Positions 18,620 through 27,988 of a DNA stretch of 64,000 bases are shown here, one piece after another. The translations under genes and the position numbers were made by a program. Source of the DNA: CAVQMC01 sp963713505 (GTDB lineage: Bacteria; Bacteroidota; Ignavibacteria; Ignavibacteriales; Ignavibacteriaceae). Under the pieces are notes generated by a model. It ran no database searches, was not told the DNA's origin, and saw nothing but the letters and a program-made list of their open reading frames with translations. The stretch is taken from positions 211,315 through 275,314 of the forward strand of contig CAVQMC010000001.1 in NCBI GenBank assembly GCA_963713505.1, read 5' to 3'. Every line of letters begins with the position of its first letter. Position 1 is the first letter of the stretch.

Positions 18620-21600
18620 TTAGGGATTTACCTTTTCAATTTGAATGGAGCACTTGTACTCCCCGATTTTCCAATCTTGAGTAATACCGCCATTTAATTG
18701 ATTATCATTAATTATTTTATCGGCTAACGTTTCAGTTGCTACATAATTTTTAAATGGATTAATTGCATTGATAATTTCGCTGCTTCCTAAAAATTTGACT
18801 TTTATTCTATCAGTTACTTCAAAACCGGCATCTTTTCTCATATTTTGAATTCTATTTACAAATTCTCTCGCCAAACCTTCATCAACTAATTCTTTGGAAA
18901 GTTCTGTATCAATTGCTACTGTTACTCCTTCTTCACTTTCAACAACCCAGCCGGTTATTTCGGTACTTATAATTTCTACATCTTCTTTCTTAACTGAAAT
19001 ATTTTCATTTTCAATTTGCAAAGTTACTGAATTACCTGCTTCCAATTCAGATATTTCTTTTGACCCGAAATTAGAAATTGCATTTGCTAATGGTTTGACT
19101 TTTTTACCAAATTTTGGACCAATAGATTTAAAATTAGCTTTCGCAGATTTATTAACTATTTCGGAATCATCTTTTAATATTATCAATTCTTTTATATTGA
19201 CTTCATCAAGAATAACTTCTTTCATTTGAGAAAGTGCTTCCTGTTTTGTCTTATCTACAACGACCATAATTTTTTGTAAAGGCTGCCTTACTTTCAAATT
19301 TGATTTTGCACGCATTGCTCTGGTTAAGTAAACAACCTTTTGAGCAATTTCCATTTTTTCTTCAAGAACAAGATCTCTAAATCCAGGTTTAGGAAATTCA
19401 CTTAAATGAATTGATTCGGATTTTTCTTTGTTTGTAACTTCATTTAAATTTTTATAAAGTTCTTCAGCAATAAACGGAGCAAAAGGAGATGCGAGTTTAC
19501 TGATAGTTATTAAACATTCATACAAAGTTTGGTAAGCAGAAAGCTTGCTTTCATTCATTTCGGATTTCCAGAATCTTCTTCTGCTTCTTCTAACATACCA
19601 GTTTGATAAATGATCAATTGTAAAATCAGAAACAGCTCTTGCAGCTTTTGTTATATCATAATCATTCATCAACTTTTCATACTCAACAACAAGAGAATTT
19701 AATTTAGAGACAATCCATCTGTCAATTTCAGGTCTATTTTTATATTGAACTGATTCTTCAGTAAATTTAAATTCATCAATGTTGGCATATAAAGCAAAGA
19801 ACGAATATGTATTTAATAGAGTACCGAAAAATTTTCTTTGAACTTCAATCAAAGCTTCTTCATCAAATAAAGTTGGTCTCCACGGCGGACTGTTTGTCAT
19901 AAGATACCAGCGTGTAACGTCAGCACCGTATTTATCGAAAAGGATAAAAGGATCGACTGTATTTCCTTTCGACTTGGACATTTTACGTCCTTCTTTGTCG
20001 AGGATTAATTCGTTAACTATTACATTTTTGTAAGCTACGTTTTCAAAAAGCATTGTAGCAATAGCATGTAATGTATAAAACCAGCCGCGTGTCTGATCAA
20101 TTCCTTCACAAATAAAATCTGCAGGGAAAAAACTTTTTTCAAACAGTTCTTTATTTTCAAAAGGATAATGATATTGAGCAAAAGGCATTGAACCGGAGTC
20201 AAACCAAACATCAATTAGTTCCGGGGTTCTTTTATAAATTTTTCCGTTTTTCTCGAAGTAAATATTATCCACAAAAGGTTTGTGAAGATCAATTTCTTTT
20301 AATTCCGAAACCGGTGTTCTTTTACCATTTTCTTCGATGAATCCTTTTTTTAATTCTTCTACACTTCCAACAGCAAACATATCTCCGTCATCACTAACCC
20401 AAATCGGCAAAGGTGTAGCCCAGAATCTATCTCTCGATAAAGCCCAATCTTTATTTTCTTCCAGCCAGTTGCCGAATCTTCCGCTTCCGACTTCAGGAGG
20501 CTGCCAGTTTATTGTTTTATTTAAACTGACCATTTTATCTGCAATAGAAGTAGTTCTTATAAACCACGATTCCCTTGCATAATAAATAACAGGAACATTT
20601 TCATGACGCCAGCTAAAAGGATATGAGTGGACTATGGTTTCTTTCTTAAATAGTTTACCTTCTTCTTTTAGTTTGATTATAATTCCTTTATCCGCATCCT
20701 TTACAAACTGCCCGGCAAAGTCTGTAATATCATTTGTAAAAAGCCCGCCTCGTGTAACAGGCTGCAGCATGGGTAAATTATGTTCTTTAGATAATTCATA
20801 ATCATCCGCTCCAAAAGCCGGAGCAATATGAACAATTCCCGAACCGTCTTCTGTGCTTACAAAATTTCCTGCAACAACATAAAAAGCTTTTTTATCAACT
20901 TTTAAATAATTGAAAAGCTGTTCATAATTTAAGCCTACTAAATCTTTTCCTTTTAGTTCTTCAAGAATCTCATAATCGCCGTCAATAACGGAAAGACGTT
21001 CTTTAGCTAAAACAAATTTTTTATCACCAAGTTTTATTTTTACATAATCGATATCATTTCCAACAGCAAGAGCAACGTTGGATATTAATGTCCATGGAGT
21101 TGTTGTCCAAACTAAAATTGAATAATCTTCATCTTTAACTTTAAAGTAAACATAAACAGAAGGGTCTTTGGTTTCTTTATAACCAAGTGCTAATTCGTGA
21201 GAAGATAAAACAGTTTCCGACTGCGGATCCTGGGGAACAATCTTATAATCTTTATAAATTAATCCTTTATCAAACAGAGTTTTTAGAGCCCACCAGACAG
21301 ATTCTATATAATCATTCTTTAAAGTTATATAAGCAGAATTCAAATCCACCCAATAACCCATACGCCGGGTCATTTTTTCCCATAGATCCAAATATGTAAA
21401 AACAGATTCCCTGCAGGCTTGATTATATTTTTCAACTCCGTATTCAGCTACTTCGCTTTTATGTTTAATTCCTAATTTCTTTTCAACTTCAATTTCAACA
21501 GGCAGTCCGTGAGTATCCCAGCCTGCTTTTCTTTCTACTCTATAACCCTGCATTGTTTTGTAACGGCAAACCAAATCTTTAATGGTTCTGGACATTACAT

Positions 21601-21772
21601 GATGAATTCCGGGTTTTCCGTTTGCGGTCGGAGGACCTTCGTAAAAAACATAACTTTTGTTTTTGTCTCTTGAAGTTATACTCTTCTCAAATATCTTATT
21701 ATCTTCCCAAAACTTCAGGATTTTCTCTTCAACTTCAGGGAAATTTATTTTTTCTAAATTCTGTTTGAACAT
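18620..21772 (-). CDS. ileS: Isoleucyl-tRNA synthetase
   Basis: IleS charges tRNA-Ile. The full-length 1,050-residue class I enzyme shows YEGPPTANGKPGIHHV (the HIGH-type site with the GIHH variant), GWDTHGLPVEIEVEK, the editing-domain TTTPWTLISNVALAVG, WFDSGSMPFAQYHYP, and KMSKS at GRKMSKSKGNTVDPF. The GIHHV form and length place it in the clade that includes eukaryote-like IleS, common in Bacteroidota and often insensitive to mupirocin. It heads the DksA-lspA-lspA-rluD run. No T-box leader is visible. Confidence 0.96.
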   Translation of the reverse strand: MFKQNLEKINFPEVEEKILKFWEDNKIFEKSITSRDKNKSYVFYEGPPTANGKPGIHHVMSRTIKDLVCRYKTMQGYRVERKAGWDTHGLPVEIEVEKKLGIKHKSEVAEYGVEKYNQACRESVFTYLDLWEKMTRRMGYWVDLNSAYITLKNDYIESVWWALKTLFDKGLIYKDYKIVPQDPQSETVLSSHELALGYKETKDPSVYVYFKVKDEDYSILVWTTTPWTLISNVALAVGNDIDYVKIKLGDKKFVLAKERLSVIDGDYEILEELKGKDLVGLNYEQLFNYLKVDKKAFYVVAGNFVSTEDGSGIVHIAPAFGADDYELSKEHNLPMLQPVTRGGLFTNDITDFAGQFVKDADKGIIIKLKEEGKLFKKETIVHSYPFSWRHENVPVIYYARESWFIRTTSIADKMVSLNKTINWQPPEVGSGRFGNWLEENKDWALSRDRFWATPLPIWVSDDGDMFAVGSVEELKKGFIEENGKRTPVSELKEIDLHKPFVDNIYFEKNGKIYKRTPELIDVWFDSGSMPFAQYHYPFENKELFEKSFFPADFICEGIDQTRGWFYTLHAIATMLFENVAYKNVIVNELILDKEGRKMSKSKGNTVDPFILFDKYGADVTRWYLMTNSPPWRPTLFDEEALIEVQRKFFGTLLNTYSFFALYANIDEFKFTEESVQYKNRPEIDRWIVSKLNSLVVEYEKLMNDYDITKAARAVSDFTIDHLSNWYVRRSRRRFWKSEMNESKLSAYQTLYECLITISKLASPFAPFIAEELYKNLNEVTNKEKSESIHLSEFPKPGFRDLVLEEKMEIAQKVVYLTRAMRAKSNLKVRQPLQKIMVVVDKTKQEALSQMKEVILDEVNIKELIILKDDSEIVNKSAKANFKSIGPKFGKKVKPLANAISNFGSKEISELEAGNSVTLQIENENISVKKEDVEIISTEITGWVVESEEGVTVAIDTELSKELVDEGLAREFVNRIQNMRKDAGFEVTDRIKVKFLGSSEIINAINPFKNYVATETLADKIINDNQLNGGITQDWKIGEYKCSIQIEKVNP

Positions 21773-21805
21773 TAATTTATTTCGGATTTAACTGTATTTG
21801 TAAAT

Positions 21806-22417
21806 TTATATTTCTTCGTACTTTTTAATTAATTCTTTTTCTGCTTGAATAAATTCTTTAAGTTCCTTAGCAATTCTTTCTTTCTTTAAGAAAGTGTTTT
21901 TTGCATTTGCTTCGGCATCCTGAATTATTTTCTGAGCTTTAAGTTTGGCTTCTTTCAATTCGAGTTCTGCCTCCTTTTTAGCATCTTTAATTGCTGCATC
22001 ATAAACATTTAATTTTTCATTTAGAATCACAACATCTCTCTGCATTGTAAAAACTTCTACAACAGCCATTCCGAATATTGACATTGCACCTAGAGAAATA
22101 TTACGCAGACTATATAATATCAAATTTTCAGTAAGCAATTCGTTTGCAGCAAAATATTCGCGGAAATAGGAAATTAAAAAAACAGAAACTATTGTAACAC
22201 CGATAATTACTGCAAAAACAATTTTTCCGCCTAGATGCCATCCCAAAGATTTATCAATATACCAGCCGCATGCAAAACAGATAAATGAAAGGACAAACCA
22301 GACGGCAAAATTATTTGTGCCAAAATTAAATAAGTTGGTATTTAAGAAATTGCTGGCAAACATTAAAACTCCCAACAAAGCAGGAGCGAAATAATTAAAA
22401 ATTGATTTTTTTTCCAT
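21806..22417 (-). CDS. Membrane protein with C-terminal coiled coil
   Basis: A 203-residue protein with about four hydrophobic segments in the first 120 residues (for example VLMFASNFL, FAVWFVLSFICFACGWYI and IVFAVIIGVTIVSVFLIS). A long charged helix (residues 135-203, rich in Lys/Glu/Ala) follows and resembles the coil of AtpF or DivIVA proteins. I do not recognise a named family. Its ATG overlaps the purine nucleoside phosphorylase stop, so it is coupled to that gene, and it precedes ileS. Confidence 0.65.
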   Translation of the reverse strand: MEKKSIFNYFAPALLGVLMFASNFLNTNLFNFGTNNFAVWFVLSFICFACGWYIDKSLGWHLGGKIVFAVIIGVTIVSVFLISYFREYFAANELLTENLILYSLRNISLGAMSIFGMAVVEVFTMQRDVVILNEKLNVYDAAIKDAKKEAELELKEAKLKAQKIIQDAEANAKNTFLKKERIAKELKEFIQAEKELIKKYEEI

Positions 22418-23240
22418 TATAGTTTTTTTATAACCTCTTTCATTATTAAGGTCATTTTCGGTTCCGCTTCCATTGCAGTTGCAATTATTTCCTTTACATC
22501 AACAGGTTTTAAAGAATCCGGGAAACATTCATCTGTTATGATACTAATTCCTAAAACTTTCATTCCCATATGATTTGCAACTATACTTTCCGGAATAGTT
22601 GACATTCCGACAACATCAGCTCCGGTGCTTCTTAAAAATCTGTATTCTGCTTTAGTTTCTAGATTTGGTCCGGGAACAGCAATATAAACACCTTTTTGTA
22701 TTTTCAATTTATTTTCCAGAGCAATATCTTCGGCAAGTTTAATCAATTTTAAGATCATATGGTTCACTCATATCGGGAAATCTTGGTCCTAAGCTCATCT
22801 TCATTTTTTCCGATTAAAGGATTATCGCCTAAAAGATTTATATGATCCAGCATCAGCATTATGTCTCCTCTTTTGTATTGAGGATTCATTCCGCCGCAGG
22901 CATTTGAAACTAAAAGAGTTTTTACTCCTAGAAATTTCATAACTCTTACCGGGAAAGTAATCTGCTGCATTGTATAGCCTTCGTAATAATGAAAGCGGCC
23001 CTGCATTGCAACAACATTTTTATTTCCGATTTTTCCGAAAATTAATTTGCCTTGATGCGATTCAACTGTAGATAACGGAAAATAAGGAAGATCAGCATAA
23101 TCAATTTGATATTTAACATCGATATCTTTTACTAATCCGCCTAATCCTGTTCCCAGGATTATTCCAACCGGATAATCTTCTTTAGTAGTTTTTCTGATAA
23201 CCTCAAGGGTTTCATTAATTTTATTTATTAAATCGCCCAT
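22417..23240 (-). CDS. Purine nucleoside phosphorylase (frameshifted)
   Basis: This is the trimeric-type purine nucleoside phosphorylase, which splits inosine or guanosine with phosphate. The N-terminal frame (23240-22764) has GIILGTGLGGLVKDI, TVESHQGKLIFG, QGRFHYYEGYT and NACGGMNPQYKRGDIM. A short middle stretch encoding GPRFPDMSEPYDLK lies in another frame near 22760-22790. The C-terminal frame runs to 22417 with PGPNLETKAEYRFL, GADVVGMSTIPE and ISIITDECF. Two single-base errors explain the break, and the joined length of about 273 residues is normal. It sits between divIVA and the membrane protein. Confidence 0.88.
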
Positions 23241-23242
23241 AA

Positions 23243-23780
23243 TTATAATATTCTGTTTACGATATCGTCAACATCGATATCTATTTTTTTAGCTTCTTCC
23301 ATTTTCTTGGTTATGATTTCTTCTTCGCCAGCCTCTTCAACTTTCATTTCGAGCAAATGAGCCTGCGAAGTTATAACCGCTTTAAGTTTGGAAATAATTA
23401 AATCTCTTTCTTCTCTTAAATTAATAACAGCACTTCTTATTGCATTAGCATTTTCTCTGGCTTTTTCAATTATCTGCGAAGCTTTTATCTCAGCTTCTTT
23501 AATCATCAAGTTGGTTTGTTTTTTTGTTGATTCAATTGCTTTTGATGAACTTTCCTGAGCTTTAAGAAGAGTTCCCTGAAGATTTTTTTCAATCTTTCTG
23601 AATTCAGCTAACTTTTCGTTTGCTTCATCAAGATCTTTTTTAAGAGTTTCATTTTCTCATTAAAAGATCTTCAAATTCATCAGCAAGTTTTTCCAAAAAA
23701 GCCTGGACTTCTTCTTTGTCAAAACCTCTAACACTTCTGCTGAAGTCTTGCTTTTTAATACTTAACGGAGAAAATTTCAT
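23243..23780 (-). CDS. divIVA: DivIVA-domain coiled-coil protein (one frameshift)
   Basis: The gene starts at the ATG at 23780, overlapping the yggS stop by 4 bases. The N-terminus MKFSPLSIKKQDFSRSVRGFDKEEVQAFL is the DivIVA membrane-curvature-binding domain (here spanning residues 1-29 in parts: MKFSPLSIKKQDFS and RGFDKEEVQAFL). Near 23655 one A is missing from an A run, and reading continues in the next frame (NETLKKDLDEANEKLAEF) as a long coiled coil to 23243. Total length is about 179 residues. DivIVA proteins mark cell poles or septa in Gram-positives; the role in this Gram-negative-type organism is unclear. Confidence 0.82.
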
Positions 23781-24478
23781 AACTCCTTCCAATCTTTTGA
23801 ATAATCTCTTTCACCAAAAATAGCTGAGCCAATTCTCAGCATTGTCGCACCTTCTTCAATTGCAATTTTAAAATCTGAAGTCATTCCCATGGAAAGTTCA
23901 TGAACATTAAAACCTTCATTGGAAAGACTGTCTCTTAAATTTTTCAAATAACTAAAACTTTGTCTTATTACTTTTTCATTTTCGGTTAAAGGTGCAATTG
24001 TCATCAAACCAATAGGTTCAAGATTTTTTAATTCTTTACAATAATTCAGAAGATCGCGAATTTCACTTTCCTCTTCCAAACCGGCTTTTGAATCTTCATA
24101 AGAAGTTTTAATCTGAAAAAGAACTTTTTGAACTTTATTTATTTTCCCTGCTCTTTTATTAATTTCCGAAGCTAAAAGCAGAGAATCAACAGAATGTATA
24201 TATTCTGCAGAATTTACAACAAAACGGACTTTGTTTCTTTGCAAAGTACCAATAAAATGCCAAATAACTCTATCGCCCAGTTTTTCATATTTAGAATCTA
24301 ATTCTTGAGCTCTGTTTTCACCAAAATCAGTCAATCCTTGTTCAATCGCTTGATTGACTTCATCAACTCCGAAATTTTTTGAAACTGCTATTAATTTAAT
24401 TTCGGAAGGCTCCCTGCCGGAGTTCAAACAGGTTTTTTCAATTTCTTCTCTTAAATTCTTAATATTTTCAGCTATCAT
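23777..24478 (-). CDS. yggS: YggS-family PLP homeostasis protein
   Basis: YggS/YlmE proteins bind pyridoxal phosphate without a known reaction and keep vitamin B6 and amino-acid pools in balance. The motif IKLIAVSKNFGVDEV contains the PLP-binding Lys, followed by FGENRAQELDSKYE, WHFIGTLQRNKVR and the C-terminal LSMGMTSDFKIAIEEGATMLRIG (phosphate-binding; motif in two parts LSMGMTSDF and GATMLRIGSAIFG). I place the start at MIAENIKNLREEIE (24478), because 16 extra residues upstream are hydrophobic and atypical. It leads the divIVA-ileS-lspA run, as ylmE does in Bacillus. Confidence 0.9.
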   Translation of the reverse strand: MIAENIKNLREEIEKTCLNSGREPSEIKLIAVSKNFGVDEVNQAIEQGLTDFGENRAQELDSKYEKLGDRVIWHFIGTLQRNKVRFVVNSAEYIHSVDSLLLASEINKRAGKINKVQKVLFQIKTSYEDSKAGLEEESEIRDLLNYCKELKNLEPIGLMTIAPLTENEKVIRQSFSYLKNLRDSLSNEGFNVHELSMGMTSDFKIAIEEGATMLRIGSAIFGERDYSKDWKEL

Positions 24479-24702
24479 CACAAAAATTAAGATTGTGAAT
24501 TTATAAGTTTTCTCATCAATAATCAACGAAATAAATAGTGTAATTGCTTGGTTTTATAATGATTAACCACTTTTTATTTAACTTATCTAGATAACAAAAT
24601 ATTAACATTTATGCAAAGATTTTGCAATAATATTAAAGAAATATTGATTTATTCATTTGAATTGTTATTAATCTGTTAAATAATAATGATGTTTAATTTG
24701 TG

Positions 24703-24710
24703 TAACTTTG
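24703..24710 (+). promoter_or_regulatory. Possible Bacteroidota-type -7 promoter element upstream of pta
   Basis: TAACTTTG matches the TAnnTTTG -7 element used by the Bacteroidota housekeeping sigma factor and lies about 44 bases before the pta start. No clear TTTG -33 partner is seen at the usual distance, so this is only a candidate. Confidence 0.25.
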
Positions 24711-24753
24711 TATTGAATTTTTATTCTAATTTGGAATTTTAAAGGGAAAAATT

Positions 24754-25725
24754 ATGCAAATAATGGAAAGAATAATATTAGAAGCTTCTAAAAAATCTAA
24801 AAAAATTGTACTGCCGGAATCTCATGATGAAAGAGTACTTAAAGCAGCAGAATTAATTCAAAAAGCAAATATTGCATCTGTTACTACAATTGGCGAAGAT
24901 AAAAAAGTTCGTAAAGATGCAGAAAAAATTGGAGTATATCTTGATGGAGTCAAGATTGTAAATCCTGAAGACTCAGAAAATTATAATTCTTTTGTAAGTA
25001 CTTATTTTGACCTAAGAAAGAAAAAAGGAATTACTAAAGAAGAGGCTGAAAATACAATTAAAAAAGATCTGTTTTTCGGAGCAATGCTCGTTAGAGAAGG
25101 AATTGTAAACGGAAGTGTTGCCGGCTCGACTGCTTCAACAGCAGATGTTTTGAGAGCTGGGATTCAATGTGTTGGAATGCCGGAAGGAATATCAACTGTT
25201 TCCAGTTTCTTTTTGATGATATTCCCCGAAAAAGTTTACAGCTTTGCAGACTGCGCCGTAGTTCCAAATCCGGATGCTCAGCAGCTTGCTGATATTGCAA
25301 TTTCAACTGCTGAAAACCACAAAAAACTTACTGGCGAAGAACCAAATGTTGCTATGTTATCTTTCTCCACTAAAGGAAGCGCAGAGCATGAATTAGTTGA
25401 TAAAGTAATTCAAGCTACGAATATTGTAAAAGAAAAAGCTCCTCATTTAAATATTGACGGTGAATTACAATTTGATGCTGCAATTATCGAATCAATAGGA
25501 AAAAGAAAAGCTCCGGAGAGTAAAGTTGCCGGACAAGCTAATGTTTTAATCTTCCCGGATTTAAATGCGGGAAACATTGGTTATAAAATTGCACAAAGAT
25601 TAGGAAAGGCCGAAGCTGTAGGTCCTGTTATCCAAGGATTAAAGAAGCCTTATTTCGATTTAAGCCGCGGATGCAGTGTTGAAGATATTGTAAATACCGC
25701 TGCAATTGCTGCTTTAATGGGTTAA
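24754..25725 (+). CDS. pta: Phosphate acetyltransferase
   Basis: Pta converts acetyl-CoA and phosphate to acetyl phosphate and CoA. The 323-residue protein is the single-domain PTA_PTB form. Motifs are KIVLPESHDERVLKAAE near the N-terminus, GSTASTADVLRAGIQ in the middle, SFSTKGSAEHELVDKV, and the C-terminal NVLIFPDLNAGNIGYK, in which the active-site region is well kept. An AAAGGGA ribosome-binding-like sequence precedes it; Met4 (MERIILEAS) is an alternative start. No ackA is adjacent. A strong hairpin ends the transcript. Confidence 0.94.
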   Translation: MQIMERIILEASKKSKKIVLPESHDERVLKAAELIQKANIASVTTIGEDKKVRKDAEKIGVYLDGVKIVNPEDSENYNSFVSTYFDLRKKKGITKEEAENTIKKDLFFGAMLVREGIVNGSVAGSTASTADVLRAGIQCVGMPEGISTVSSFFLMIFPEKVYSFADCAVVPNPDAQQLADIAISTAENHKKLTGEEPNVAMLSFSTKGSAEHELVDKVIQATNIVKEKAPHLNIDGELQFDAAIIESIGKRKAPESKVAGQANVLIFPDLNAGNIGYKIAQRLGKAEAVGPVIQGLKKPYFDLSRGCSVEDIVNTAAIAALMG

Positions 25726-25736
25726 TAATATTTTAT

Positions 25737-25765
25737 CCGGATGTTTCAAAAAACATCCGGTTTTT
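25737..25765 (+). terminator. Intrinsic terminator of pta
   Basis: A perfect 10-bp inverted repeat CCGGATGTTT/AAACATCCGG with a 4-base loop is followed by TTTTT, 11 bases after the pta stop. Confidence 0.88.
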
Positions 25766-25784
25766 AATTACTAATTTAGTTTAA

Positions 25785-26573
25785 ATGAAACTTTTAATCA
25801 TTTCGTTATTCTTTATTCAGATATCATTCTGTCAATCAAAATACATTGTTAAAAATGATCTCGATACTGTTTTTAATAAGTACAATGTAAAAGGATCATT
25901 TTTAATTTATAATTTAAATAATGATGAATACATTTTAGTTGACAGCGCAAGATGTTTCCAGCAATTTATCCCTGCTTCAACATTTAAAATTTTTAATTCC
26001 TTAGTCGGACTTGAAACAGGATTAATTCCCGACTCCAATTTTATATTTAAATGGGACGGTACAAAAAGAAACATTGAAAACTGGAACCAGGATTTAAAAT
26101 TTAGTTTGGCTTTTCAATATTCTTGCGTTCCGTGTTATCAATCTTTAGCCAGAAAAATCGGTCAGGAAAGAATGCAGTATTATGTTGATAAAGAAAATTA
26201 CGGAAATCATAACATAGGCGGAGGAATAGATCAATTCTGGTTAACCGGCAATCTAAGAATTAGTCAGTTTGAACAAATTAGTTTATTAAAAAATTTATAT
26301 GAAGATAAACTATCCTTTTCTAAACGAAATATGGAAATTGTAAAACACATTATGATTTCCGAAAGAAACCCGGAATATATTTTACATTCCAAAACCGGCT
26401 GGGGAACAATTAATGGTATAAATTATGGCTGGCTTGTTGGTTATATTGAGAAACAAAATAATGTATATTTTTTCGCATTAAATATTGAAAGCAAAAATCC
26501 CGGTAAAAATTTTGCCGGCAGCAGACTTTTAATTACTAAGCAACTTTTTAGAACTCTTAATATTATAAAATGA
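25785..26573 (+). CDS. Class D (OXA-type) beta-lactamase
   Basis: A 262-residue exported protein with the three class D signatures in the right order and spacing. These are Ser65-Thr-Phe-Lys68 (PASTFKIFNS), Ser113-Cys-Val115 (QYSCVPCY) and Lys203-Thr-Gly205 (HSKTGWG). A Trp in QFWLTG corresponds to the Trp that stabilises the carboxylated Lys in OXA enzymes. The signal peptide spans residues 1-15. The typical YGN motif is not obvious. BlaR1-type sensors share this fold, but no membrane or peptidase part is attached. Codon use matches its neighbours, so it looks resident rather than recently acquired. Drug range cannot be predicted. Confidence 0.87.
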   Translation: MKLLIISLFFIQISFCQSKYIVKNDLDTVFNKYNVKGSFLIYNLNNDEYILVDSARCFQQFIPASTFKIFNSLVGLETGLIPDSNFIFKWDGTKRNIENWNQDLKFSLAFQYSCVPCYQSLARKIGQERMQYYVDKENYGNHNIGGGIDQFWLTGNLRISQFEQISLLKNLYEDKLSFSKRNMEIVKHIMISERNPEYILHSKTGWGTINGINYGWLVGYIEKQNNVYFFALNIESKNPGKNFAGSRLLITKQLFRTLNIIK

Positions 26574-26574
26574 A

Positions 26575-26898
26575 ATGATACTTGTTATAGATGCATTGAT
26601 GATCTTTTTATTGAATCTTCCTTTCGGTTACTGGAGAAAAAATGTTAAAAAGTTTTCTCTTCAGTGGGCACTTGCAATTCATTTACCGGTTCCTGTTGTA
26701 ATATTAATTAGAATTTATTCAGGTTTAGGATTCCAATTATATACTTATCCTATTTTGGTCGGAGCATTTTTTCTAGGACAATTTATAGGTTCAAAAATTT
26801 ATAAATACGGAGAAGAAAATTTTAAAGTTCCGATTACTTCTTGTTTAATGTGCGATATGTTCAAATCTTTTAAAACCAATGAAGGCGAGGAAATTTAA
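26575..26898 (+). CDS. Small membrane protein of unknown function
   Basis: A 107-residue protein with about three hydrophobic segments (VIDALMIFLLNLPFGYW, WALAIHLPVPVVILI and YPILVGAFFLGQFIG) and a cytosolic tail with CLMCDM. It starts one base after the beta-lactamase stop, so the two are probably cotranscribed. I do not recognise the family. Confidence 0.6.
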   Translation: MILVIDALMIFLLNLPFGYWRKNVKKFSLQWALAIHLPVPVVILIRIYSGLGFQLYTYPILVGAFFLGQFIGSKIYKYGEENFKVPITSCLMCDMFKSFKTNEGEEI

Positions 26899-26902
26899 AT
26901 AT

Positions 26903-27808
26903 TTAATCTAACATTCGATCCTCAATTAATATCTTACCTAGAAATCTATCAACTTTATAATCCTTAATTGCCATAATAAAAAACGGAATACTGAAAGCTA
27001 TATAGAAGAAATTCATTGAATCTTCAATAATGGTTTTTTCAAATCCCACATTGAACATCAATAAAATTGTTGAGAATAAAGCTGTTATGAAAAGTATTAA
27101 CCCCGAAGCAAAAAATAGTTCCTGCAAATCCGAAACAATCCATCCGCAATAAATTACAAAAACGAGTAATGTAATATAAAACCAGGAAGGCAGCGAAAAC
27201 AAAAATGGATAAATACTAAAAGGATTATTTAACATAAATGCTTTCGGCGCTAAGTTACCTAAGATCATATAAAATATAAAGTAGCCGATAATCATTAAGA
27301 AAATTAATATTAAAGCTTTTTGTATATCATGCCTGAATAAATAAAGAGTATAAATTAAAAAGACCAGGATAAATATTGATCTAAGAAAAAGCATAAGGCC
27401 GAATAAAAGACCGAATAAAAAATAATATGGAGTGATTTTCTCTTTGTCCAGATATACTTCGCACAAAAAGATTAATACAATTGAAAGCACTGAATTAATA
27501 AAAAACTCGGCAGGATGAAGATACTCAAATGATATTTCTAAAACCCCAATTACTAAAACAGCAATTAAAGTTAAGGAACCAACTATTACAATATTTACTA
27601 ACGGATATTTTACCTGACCGGGAGGATATTTTATTCTAATAAATCTTTCAACAAGAATATTTGCTATCCAGAATAAAATAATAAATGAACCTGTGATAAC
27701 CCATGGTTGTTCCGAATAAAGAATAGAATATTTTAAAACATATGCAGCGGCAATAATTGTAACAATAAAAAGAGAAATTATATTTATATAATGTTTGCTG
27801 CTAAACAT
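26903..27808 (-). CDS. Polytopic membrane protein of unknown function
   Basis: A 301-residue protein with roughly eight to nine hydrophobic segments spread along its whole length and short charged loops. No transporter or enzyme motif was recognised. Bacteroidota carry several families of such proteins near gliding and secretion genes, but nothing here links it to one. It converges with the small membrane protein gene (4-base gap). Confidence 0.6.
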   Translation of the reverse strand: MFSSKHYINIISLFIVTIIAAAYVLKYSILYSEQPWVITGSFIILFWIANILVERFIRIKYPPGQVKYPLVNIVIVGSLTLIAVLVIGVLEISFEYLHPAEFFINSVLSIVLIFLCEVYLDKEKITPYYFLFGLLFGLMLFLRSIFILVFLIYTLYLFRHDIQKALILIFLMIIGYFIFYMILGNLAPKAFMLNNPFSIYPFLFSLPSWFYITLLVFVIYCGWIVSDLQELFFASGLILFITALFSTILLMFNVGFEKTIIEDSMNFFYIAFSIPFFIMAIKDYKVDRFLGKILIEDRMLD

Positions 27809-27928
27809 AAATTATGATTAGTGAAAAATTTAAGAAAAATTAAAAGCAGGTTAATTTTCATTTTTAATAATGACACAATTTTAAAATACTTAAATATTTC
27901 ACTAAAGAAAATCTAAACGAATAATTTG

Positions 27929-27978
27929 CTGCCGGCAAAGTTCAATAAACTGAATAAAAAAAATCCGAATGCCGGCAG
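27929..27978 (-). repeat. Inverted repeat downstream of the TerB-like gene
   Basis: CTGCCGGCA and TGCCGGCAG form a perfect 9-bp inverted repeat separated by about 32 bases, just downstream of the minus-strand TerB-like gene stop. It could act as a transcription-ending hairpin, but the loop is long. Confidence 0.4.
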
Positions 27979-27988
27979 TTATTCCAAT

